A stretch of 6,620 nucleotides of DNA, from contig JAFUBJ010000003.1 in assembly GCA_017460265.1 (NCBI GenBank), positions 1 through 6,620 of the forward strand, written 5' to 3'. The stretch is from Atopobiaceae bacterium. GTDB lineage: Bacteria; Actinomycetota; Coriobacteriia; Coriobacteriales; Atopobiaceae. Made by a program: the position numbers and the translations under genes. The notes under the pieces are model-generated. The model was not told the origin of the DNA. It did no database searches and worked only from the letters and a program-made list of their open reading frames with translations. Below, in pieces: positions 1 to 4,286 of the stretch; position 1 is the first letter of the stretch, and each line of letters starts with the position of its first letter.

Positions 1-35
1 ACGCGTATTGTCTCATGGGCATACGACACGACGGA

Positions 36-56
36 CACGTGCATGAACACGTGTTC
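36..56. repeat. Paired CACGTG boxes, one inside a 12-bp perfect palindrome
   Basis: CACGTG occurs at 36-41 and again at 48-53, twelve bases apart, so both sites would lie on nearly the same DNA face. The second is the core of the perfect palindrome GAACACGTGTTC (45-56). Both are preceded by A, giving a direct repeat of ACACGTG. This resembles a tandem binding site for a dimeric regulator, but the factor is unknown. Confidence 0.45.
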
Positions 57-68
57 TAGCCTTGTGTT

Positions 69-82
69 AATTGGTACCAATT
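69..82. promoter_or_regulatory. Perfect 14-bp palindrome, candidate operator
   Basis: AATTGGTACCAATT reads identically on both strands. It lies just upstream of the -35 element of the promoter at 85-113. The half-site ATTGGT is the same as in the E. coli PdhR site (ATTGGT-N3-ACCAAT, GntR/FadR family), but here the halves abut with no three-base spacer, so a GntR-type binder is only a guess. The position suits control of the plus-strand promoter, a leftward gene, or both. Confidence 0.45.
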
Positions 83-84
83 GC

Positions 85-113
85 CTGACAACGGTTGTCA
101 CGGTTGTGATAAA
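85..113 (+). promoter_or_regulatory. Extended -10 promoter with a palindromic operator across the -35 and spacer
   Basis: A -35 hexamer CTGACA (85-90, five of six consensus bases) is separated by 17 bp from GATAAA (108-113). The -10 is preceded by TG at 105-106, giving an extended -10. The odd palindrome TGACAAC-G-GTTGTCA (86-100) covers most of the -35 and half the spacer, so a bound protein would block polymerase. A further half-copy CGGTTGT at 101-107 repeats 92-98. Transcription would start near 120 and run toward tRNA-Phe. The promoter geometry is visible; regulation is inferred. Confidence 0.5.
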
Positions 114-269
114 CTCGCAGGTAGAAAGTGGGTAGTTTTAGATACCGTTCACCGATTAAAAAATGAACTACCTGCTTTAGTTCGGTTGGAAGTGTGGAAG
201 AGAGTTGAGAGGGGGAAGTCGGCTTGCATCAAGGTTTTAATCACCTGATTGCACGCTGTCCCGAGGGTA

Positions 270-297
270 ATGACGCGTCGGCATTGTCTGCTATAGT
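270..297 (+). promoter_or_regulatory. Promoter of tRNA-Phe
   Basis: The -35-like ATGACG (270-275) and the -10 TATAGT (292-297, five of six) are separated by 16 bp. The predicted start near 304 leaves a 5' leader of about 14 nt before the mature tRNA at 318, short as is usual for tRNA genes. The 8-bp palindrome GTAGCTAC (296-303) lies over the start region. Confidence 0.55.
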
Positions 298-317
298 AGC
301 TACTTGCTGACGCACTC

Positions 318-393
318 GGCGGGGTAGCTCAGTTGGTAGAGCAGGGGACTGAAAATCCCTGTGTCGGGGGTTCGACTCCCTCCCCAGCCACCA
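318..393 (+). tRNA. tRNA-Phe (anticodon GAA), CCA encoded
   Basis: The sequence folds as a full 76-nt cloverleaf. The acceptor stem is 318-324 with 383-389; the D stem GCTC/GAGC is 327-330 with 339-342; the anticodon stem is 344-348 with 356-360; the anticodon GAA is at 351-353; the variable loop is 361-365; and the T stem is 366-370 with 378-382, with loop TTCGACT. The discriminator is A390 and CCA (391-393) is encoded. The anticodon decodes UUC and UUU. One acceptor pair is irregular: G321 faces A386 (a G4-A69 mismatch), while all other stem positions pair, with G-T wobbles at 344/360 and 367/381. The gene stands alone between its own promoter and a terminator. It carries the identity elements expected for phenylalanine and is probably functional despite the mismatch. 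Confidence 0.96.
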
Positions 394-404
394 TTTGAAC
401 TCTG

Positions 405-437
405 AGAGACGCTCCGATTGGGGCGTCTTTTTCTTTT
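405..437 (+). terminator. Intrinsic terminator of tRNA-Phe
   Basis: A nine-pair stem (407-415 with 420-428, one G-T pair) closes the tetraloop GATT. It is followed by a T-rich tract at 428-437 interrupted by one C. It starts 13 bases after the CCA end, which suits a single-tRNA transcription unit. It has no T tract on the minus strand, so it should act in one direction only. Confidence 0.85.
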
Positions 438-452
438 CGTGGGAACTCCCGC

Positions 453-468
453 GGAGGGAGTCGAACCC
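453..468 (-). repeat. Inverted 16-base copy of the tRNA-Phe T-arm
   Basis: GGAGGGAGTCGAACCC here is the exact reverse complement of tRNA-Phe bases 368-383, which cover the T loop and the 3' side of the T stem. The last base of the copy is also the last base of the acylphosphatase stop codon. Next to it, TCCCTCCCCA (472-481) repeats tRNA bases 377-386 in direct orientation, inside the acylphosphatase C-terminal codons. The segment can also form a local hairpin, ACTCCC (445-450) with GGGAGT (456-461). It could be a remnant of tRNA-targeted recombination or a structured 3' end; neither is shown. Confidence 0.7.
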
Positions 469-767
469 TAGTCCCTCCCCACAAAGCGCACTACGAACTC
501 TGTCTCTTCGGGGTCAATGGCCATGTCGTACTTGTCGTAGATCTCATACTGGATGCGATAGCGGGCGTACGACCGGTCGAACTTCCCGAAGAACTCCGAG
601 ATCTGGGTGTCGGTCCCCTGGACCTCCATGGTCACGCTGCCATCGCGCTCGTTGATGACCCATCCGGTCGCGCCAACATCGCGTGCCGTGGCCTGAGCCG
701 TCCACCTAAAGCCAACTCCTTGGACTTGGCCAACGAACACCACATGGACTCGACGCAACTCTGACAT
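468..767 (-). CDS. acyP: Acylphosphatase
   Basis: A 99-residue protein of the acylphosphatase family, cytosolic enzymes that hydrolyse carboxyl-phosphate bonds such as those of acetyl phosphate or 1,3-bisphosphoglycerate. The length is typical of the family. The signature is plain: GQVQGVGFR at residues 13-21, with catalytic Arg21, followed by GWVIN at 35-39, with catalytic Asn39. I start at the ATG at 767-765 because GAGG lies just upstream on the minus strand and the protein then begins a few residues before the first beta strand, as in homologues. An upstream in-frame ATG at 845 would add 26 residues unlike the family and would lie inside the predicted promoter. The gene is divergent from the carD-like gene. 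Its last codons and stop abut a tRNA-Phe-like repeat. The physiological substrate cannot be told from sequence. Confidence 0.93.
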   Translation of the reverse strand: MSELRRVHVVFVGQVQGVGFRWTAQATARDVGATGWVINERDGSVTMEVQGTDTQISEFFGKFDRSYARYRIQYEIYDKYDMAIDPEETEFVVRFVGRD

Positions 768-816
768 GTTCCTCACACCCAACAAAGCCAATGCCGTCTC
801 TCTAAAAGAATTGCTA

Positions 817-845
817 AACATACGACGTATGGGTTGTTTGTGCAA
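817..845 (-). promoter_or_regulatory. Acylphosphatase promoter with overlapping palindrome
   Basis: On the minus strand TTGCAC (845-840, a weak -35) is followed after 17 bp by TATGTT (822-817, four of six). The predicted start is near 810, giving a leader of about 43 nt. The odd perfect palindrome CATACG-A-CGTATG (819-831) overlaps the -10 element and is a candidate operator. The 8-mer CATACGAC also occurs at 20-27, as a half-site only. Confidence 0.4.
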
Positions 846-883
846 TAGGCAATCGACAGATGAACTAAATCTCTCTCTTTTCG

Positions 884-892
884 TGATAAAAT
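884..892 (+). promoter_or_regulatory. Extended -10 promoter of the carD-like gene
   Basis: TG at 884-885, one base, then TAAAAT (887-892, five of six) forms an extended -10. No good -35 is present at the correct distance, as is common for extended -10 promoters. The start would fall near 899, leaving a leader of about 20 nt that contains the ribosome binding site at 907-914. Confidence 0.5.
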
Positions 893-919
893 ACCAAATA
901 CATGCGAAAGGAGAGCCAA

Positions 920-1420
920 ATGTTTGATGTGGGAGAATTCATTGTTCATCCAGGGCAAGGAGTTTGTCGCGTGGATGAGGTGGTGGATTCTCCCCAGCAG
1001 ACGTACATGCTCATGCCCCTGGCTGGCCGCCATCCCATGCGCATCAGCTTCCCCGTCGCCAGCGAGGATCGTCTGCGTCCGGTGGTTTCGTACGATGAGG
1101 CTCGTGCGCTCATTGACGACTATGCAGACCTTGGCATCATTGAGTATACGGGCAGGAGCGGGGCCCTCGAGGAAGAGTTCTATCGCGACGAGATTCGCCG
1201 TGGCACCTGCAGGGATTCCGTCCGCGTGGTTAAGACCTTCCGCGAGCGTATCGCAGAGGTCAGGTCTCGCAACAAGAAGCCGCCTGTAGCCTACGAGCGG
1301 ATTCTCAAGCAGGCCCGTGACCGCTCCCTTATGGAGCTCTCGGTTGCGTTGGACATTCCCACAGAGGACGTCATTGCGCTCTTCGAAGAGCATGACCCTT
1401 CGTTTGTTCAAAACAATTAG
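920..1420 (+). CDS. carD: CarD/CdnL-type RNA polymerase-binding regulator, tryptophan-less variant
   Basis: A 166-residue protein close in length to mycobacterial CarD (162). The family binds the RNA polymerase beta subunit and tunes open-complex stability. The N-terminal Tudor-like domain shared with TRCF spans about residues 1-60 and opens with the hallmark VGEFIVHPGQGV (4-15). The C-terminal part (about 60-160) is charged and helical, as in CarD. I start at the ATG at 920 because AAAGGAGA (907-914) is ideally spaced from it; an ATG at 902 in the same frame lies before this site and would add six residues. Oddly there is no tryptophan in the whole protein. The Trp that wedges into the transcription bubble in Mycobacterium and Thermus CarD aligns here with a glutamate in an EEEF stretch (84-87). 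It is monocistronic, with its own promoter and terminator. The family assignment is firm; the effect on transcription is uncertain. Confidence 0.88.
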   Translation: MFDVGEFIVHPGQGVCRVDEVVDSPQQTYMLMPLAGRHPMRISFPVASEDRLRPVVSYDEARALIDDYADLGIIEYTGRSGALEEEFYRDEIRRGTCRDSVRVVKTFRERIAEVRSRNKKPPVAYERILKQARDRSLMELSVALDIPTEDVIALFEEHDPSFVQNN

Positions 1421-1429
1421 GTATTTGCG

Positions 1430-1474
1430 GCACGGCTGAGCGCTTGAGCTGCGTTACAGCGCCGTGCTTTGCTT
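1430..1474 (+). terminator. Probable intrinsic terminator of the carD-like gene
   Basis: GCACGGC (1430-1436) pairs perfectly with GCCGTGC (1461-1467). Inside lies a smaller hairpin, GCTG-CGTTA-CAGC (1448-1460). TTTGCTT follows at 1468-1474. The stem is strong but the T tract is short, so efficiency is uncertain. It lies 10 bases after the carD stop codon. Confidence 0.6.
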
Positions 1475-1489
1475 CCTAACGTTTCAAGT

Positions 1490-1541
1490 CATGCTCAAGC
1501 ATGGCAAAGTTCGAACGTACTCCACAATGCTTCGCTAGAAT
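1490..1541 (+). promoter_or_regulatory. Promoter region of the ACT-citrate synthase unit, with palindromes
   Basis: TAGAAT (1536-1541, five of six) is a good -10; the start would be near 1548, 30 bases before the ACT start codon. No convincing -35 is seen. Upstream are two symmetrical elements: CATGCT-CA-AGCATG (1490-1503) and GTTCGAAC (1509-1516), the latter in the -35 zone. This arrangement suggests a regulated, possibly activator-dependent promoter. The regulator is unknown. Confidence 0.4.
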
Positions 1542-1577
1542 AGTCGGTCACGCTAAGCGAGCAAGAAGGAGAGCGCC

Positions 1578-1874
1578 ATGCCCACGCCCATCGACCAGTC
1601 TACGAATCGTGCCATCATAACCGTGCTCGGGTCCGATCGGTCGGGCATCGTTGCGGCTGTGGCGGGCGTGCTTGCCGCCGATGACGTCAACATCCTCGAC
1701 ATCTCCCAGACCATCCTCCAGGGCATCTTCACGATGACGATGCTTGTGGATGTGGAGGGAGCAAAGGTCGAGTTCTCTGAGCTCCAGTCAAAGCTTGACG
1801 AGCTCTCTCATGACCTTGGCGTTCAGATAACCATGCAGCGCGAAGAGGTCTTTAGGTACATGTACCGCCTCTAG
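1578..1874 (+). CDS. ACT-domain protein, UPF0237 family
   Basis: A 98-residue single ACT domain. ACT domains are small beta-alpha-beta-beta-alpha-beta folds that usually dimerise and sense amino acids or other small ligands. The ligand loop is GSDRSGIV (18-25), followed by NILDISQ (38-44) and TMTMLVDV (52-59). The C-terminus VFRYMYRL is typical of the UPF0237 group, which includes pneumococcal SP_0238. A strong Shine-Dalgarno AAGGAGAG (1566-1573) precedes the ATG. In many bacteria this protein is encoded immediately before a UPF0210 partner; here the next gene, 21 bp away, is citrate synthase instead. That makes a sensory or regulatory link to 2-oxoglutarate/glutamate metabolism attractive, but it is an inference from proximity. 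It has no catalytic domain and no DNA-binding domain. Confidence 0.9.
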   Translation: MPTPIDQSTNRAIITVLGSDRSGIVAAVAGVLAADDVNILDISQTILQGIFTMTMLVDVEGAKVEFSELQSKLDELSHDLGVQITMQREEVFRYMYRL

Positions 1875-1895
1875 CGCCATTCATAAGGGGGCCTC

Positions 1896-3347
1896 ATGAC
1901 TGAACCAACCCTTCCCAAGAGCTTCCGCAGGCTTCTATCGGAAGAGAACACGTCTGCCTTGATGCGCGTCATGGATGCCTATCCCATGCCTTCGGTCGGA
2001 ATGGGCATCGGCAGCGAGGCTCAGCAGCTCTATGACGGCATGAACCACGTGGACAACGTGCCGACCGAGCTCTACGAGCGCTACGACGTAAAGCGCGGTC
2101 TGCGCAATGCTGACGGCTCGGGCGTGCTCGTGGGCCTTACCACGGTCTCGCGCGTCCACGGCTACAACAAGGTCGACGGCAAGGTCTATCCTGACGAGGG
2201 CAGCCTGATGCTGCGCGGATACGACATGGCTGACCTTGTGGCCGGTGCACAGGCGGAAGGCCGTTTTGGGTACGAGGAAGTGGCCTATCTCCTTATTGCT
2301 GGCGCACTTCCCACGGAGGCCCAGCTTGACGACTTTCGTGCCCGCGTTGGGTCGCGTCGCCAGCTTCCCGAGGGCTACCTCTCGATCTTCCCGCGCATGA
2401 CGTACAGCCCTTCGATCATGAACGTGCTGCAGCGCGCAACGCTTCTGCTCTATGCCTTCGACCCAACGCCCGACGACACCAGGCCCATCCACGAGGTGGA
2501 CGTGGCGCTTTCCCTGCTTGGCCGCTGGCCGCGTGTGGCTTCGGTTGCGCATGCTGCATATGTTGCGTCGCAGGAAGACCGCAAGCTTCTTGTCCCGCCC
2601 GCGCGCGAGGACTATTCCGTTGCCGAGAGCATCTTGGACGTCTTGCGCGGCGACGAGGGATTCACGCGTGACGAGGCGCTTCTTCTGGACGTCATGCTCA
2701 TGCTGCATGCCGAGCATGGTGGTGGCAATAACTCGACCTTTGCGACGCGCGTGCTCTCGTCCTCGGGAACCGACGCCTACTCTGCCTACGCCGCCGCGCT
2801 CGGTTCGCTCAAGGGACCCAAGCATGGCGGGGCAAACTACAAGGCTGGCGAGATGATCGAGGACATCGCCGCCCACGTCGAGCATTGGGACAGCGATGAC
2901 GAGTTGTCCTGCTATCTCGCAAAAATACTGCACAGGGAGGCCTTCGACCGCACGGGGCTCATCTATGGCCTGGGCCATGCGGTCTATACCGTGACCGACC
3001 CGAGGGCAGAGATCGTGAAGCAGTATGCGGCAAAGCTGGCAAAGGAGAAGGGCCAGTCAGAGAAGCTTGAGCTCATAAAGAGCGTCGAGCGGCTTGGTCC
3101 CCAGGTCATGCGCGACGTGAGGGGCATCACCAAGTCCATCTCGACCAACATCGACATGTATACAGGCTTTGTGTACGAGATGCTGGGCATTCCGCAGGAT
3201 CTCTTCACGCCCATCTTTGCAATAGCGCGCATGGCCGGCTGGGCCGCGCATCGCATGGAGGAGCTCTATGGATCGGCCCGTATCATCAGGCCGGCGTATA
3301 ACTCGATCATGGACGAGCAGGCATACGTGCCCCTTGCCGATCGTTGA
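1896..3347 (+). CDS. gltA: Citrate synthase (Si type)
   Basis: A 483-residue cytosolic enzyme condensing acetyl-CoA and oxaloacetate to citrate; 2-methylcitrate synthase activity cannot be excluded. The catalytic triad is visible: His310 in GPKHGGAN, His361 in GLGHAVYT and Asp420 in NIDMYTG. Supporting residues include His271/His274 in HAEHGGGN, Arg445 in ARMAGWAAH and Arg465 in IIRPAYN. It is longer than E. coli GltA (427 residues), mainly through an N-terminal extension of about 65 residues, a form I associate with anaerobes. AGGGGG (1886-1891) precedes the ATG. It follows the ACT gene by 21 bp and precedes a HAD phosphatase by 28 bp, so co-transcription is likely. No other TCA-cycle gene is present in the window. 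In fermentative actinobacteria the likely role is a partial oxidative branch toward 2-oxoglutarate and glutamate. Confidence 0.94.
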   Translation: MTEPTLPKSFRRLLSEENTSALMRVMDAYPMPSVGMGIGSEAQQLYDGMNHVDNVPTELYERYDVKRGLRNADGSGVLVGLTTVSRVHGYNKVDGKVYPDEGSLMLRGYDMADLVAGAQAEGRFGYEEVAYLLIAGALPTEAQLDDFRARVGSRRQLPEGYLSIFPRMTYSPSIMNVLQRATLLLYAFDPTPDDTRPIHEVDVALSLLGRWPRVASVAHAAYVASQEDRKLLVPPAREDYSVAESILDVLRGDEGFTRDEALLLDVMLMLHAEHGGGNNSTFATRVLSSSGTDAYSAYAAALGSLKGPKHGGANYKAGEMIEDIAAHVEHWDSDDELSCYLAKILHREAFDRTGLIYGLGHAVYTVTDPRAEIVKQYAAKLAKEKGQSEKLELIKSVERLGPQVMRDVRGITKSISTNIDMYTGFVYEMLGIPQDLFTPIFAIARMAGWAAHRMEELYGSARIIRPAYNSIMDEQAYVPLADR

Positions 3348-3375
3348 TGGCATGGGATTGGTGTGAGAGGAAGCA

Positions 3376-4197
3376 ATGGGAATCCGGCTGGTCCTGACAG
3401 ACCTTGACGACACGTTCCTGGCTCGTGACAAATCGCTTCCGCAGGAGAACCTTGCCGCGCTTGATCTACTTGTCAGTCGAGATGTCGTGTTTGTGCCCTG
3501 CACGGGCAGGCCAGTTGCCGGCGTCCCCGACGTTCTTTGGCATCATCCCGCCACGCGCTTTGCCGTGGGGTCAAACGGGGGAGTGGTCGTGGACACGCTG
3601 ACGGGCAAGACGCTCCATCGCTCAGCGATGGACATTGACCTGGTCTGTCACGTGTATGAACAGGTCAGGCATCTCAACGTGACGTTCGATGTGTTTGTGC
3701 CTGGTCATGTGCTTGCCGAGCGCAGCCGCTATGATGCCATGGCGACCTTTGGCATCGATGAGGCCAACCTAAACACCATTCGCTCCTTGCGCGAGCCCTC
3801 GGACGAGCCGATGCCAAGCCGCCTTGCCGCGTTTGATGGTGCCGAGAAGGTCACGCTCTATTGGGGAGACGAGGCATCGCGCGACGAGGCGCGCACGGTG
3901 CTTTCGTCATTTCCCGAGATTGACGTCACCACTTCGCACCCGCGCAACTTTGAGTTCATGGCTTCGGGGACGTCAAAGGGCAGTGCGCTTGAGTGGATCT
4001 GTGACACGATGGGCTGCGAGTCCAGTGATTCCGTGGCTTTTGGGGACTCTGCGAACGACATTCCCATGCTCGTCGCCGCGGGAGACGGCGTTGCGGTGGG
4101 CAATGCCGGGCCTGACGTGAAGGCTGCGGCAAACCATGTGTGCGGATCCTGCGACGATGCGGGGCCAGGCATCTATCTGCGTGCGCTTCTAGGGTAA
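3376..4197 (+). CDS. Cof-type (HAD-IIB) phosphatase
   Basis: A 273-residue haloacid dehalogenase superfamily hydrolase of the Cof/IIB type, soluble enzymes that dephosphorylate sugar phosphates or similar small metabolites. All four motifs are intact: DLDDT (9-13) with nucleophile Asp9 and acid/base Asp11; CTGR with Thr43; Lys201 in GTSKGSAL; and GDSANDIPM (223-231) with the metal-binding aspartates Asp224 and Asp228. The stretch between motifs II and III (about 80-195) forms the C2-type cap expected of the class. GAGAGGAAG (3365-3373) precedes the ATG. The 28-bp gap after citrate synthase suggests read-through in the same unit. No transmembrane or signal segment is visible. The substrate cannot be assigned: cap sequences of this family diverge quickly, and the neighbours do not point to one compound. 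Confidence 0.92.
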   Translation: MGIRLVLTDLDDTFLARDKSLPQENLAALDLLVSRDVVFVPCTGRPVAGVPDVLWHHPATRFAVGSNGGVVVDTLTGKTLHRSAMDIDLVCHVYEQVRHLNVTFDVFVPGHVLAERSRYDAMATFGIDEANLNTIRSLREPSDEPMPSRLAAFDGAEKVTLYWGDEASRDEARTVLSSFPEIDVTTSHPRNFEFMASGTSKGSALEWICDTMGCESSDSVAFGDSANDIPMLVAAGDGVAVGNAGPDVKAAANHVCGSCDDAGPGIYLRALLG

Positions 4198-4218
4198 CTG
4201 TGGCGTTGCAGGGCGCAT

Positions 4219-4240
4219 GGCTGTCGGCCGGCTGCCTTTT
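4219..4240 (+). terminator. Weak intrinsic terminator after the HAD gene
   Basis: GGC-T-GTC (4219-4225) pairs with GGC-T-GCC (4230-4236) around a GGCC loop, with one T-T mismatch and one G-T pair, and is followed by TTTT (4237-4240). It is short and imperfect, but lies just before a new -10 element, which fits a unit boundary. Confidence 0.4.
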
Positions 4241-4242
4241 GG

Positions 4243-4248
4243 GATAAT
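4243..4248 (+). promoter_or_regulatory. Candidate -10 element for the methyltransferase gene
   Basis: GATAAT matches five of six bases of the -10 consensus. Its start near 4255 leaves a leader of about 32 nt. The best -35 candidate, CTGTCG (4221-4226), is poor and overlaps the terminator stem, so this is tentative. Confidence 0.35.
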
Positions 4249-4286
4249 GAGTCCGTTGGCGTATTACGGGCGAAAGGTGTCCCGAC

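Larger units (their letters stand above)
1..317. other. Gene-poor, symmetry-rich region upstream of tRNA-Phe
   Basis: No confident protein gene lies here. Bases 1-115 are packed with palindromes and carry one good plus-strand promoter, described separately. Bases 117-175 can fold in two exclusive ways: GCAGGTAG (117-124) or GGTAGTT (131-137) can each pair with overlapping parts of the same downstream segment (166-175). Bases 176-260 are purine-rich and show nothing recognisable apart from a small AATCA-CC-TGATT symmetry at 239-250. The tRNA promoter occupies about 270-297. No T-box, riboswitch or known small RNA was recognised by eye. The region may be a regulatory leader, an unannotated small RNA, or a divergent control region for a gene to the left of the window. 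Confidence 0.5.

Noticed and set aside
36..107. CRISPR-like or iteron-type array
   Set aside because: The repeats are short, of three different sequences, and mostly palindromic; there is no regular repeat-spacer unit.
224..310. Short plus-strand frame of 28 codons starting TTG after AGGGGG, ending just before tRNA-Phe
   Set aside because: The spacing to the purine-rich stretch is acceptable, but the start is TTG, the frame overlaps the tRNA promoter, the product is not recognisable, and chance explains it.
318..481. Integrated mobile element bounded by tRNA-Phe and a T-arm copy
   Set aside because: The copy is inverted, only about 70 bases separate the two, and no integrase or cargo lies between; only the repeat itself is reported.
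768..845. Upstream in-frame ATG giving acylphosphatase 26 extra residues
   Set aside because: The extension is unlike the family, lies over the predicted promoter, and the ATG at 767 has a well-placed ribosome binding site.
902..919. Earlier in-frame ATG for the carD-like gene
   Set aside because: It lies upstream of the clear AAAGGAGA ribosome binding site, which is spaced for the ATG at 920, where CarD homology also begins.
773..1411. Long minus-strand frame of 212 codons opposite the carD-like gene
   Set aside because: It overlaps a clear family gene and the acylphosphatase start, has no recognisable domain, and is expected as an antisense shadow in GC-rich DNA.
1935..2978. Minus-strand frame of 347 codons opposite citrate synthase
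   Set aside because: It is fully antisense to an unmistakable citrate synthase; the translation lacks motifs and reflects codon bias of the real gene.
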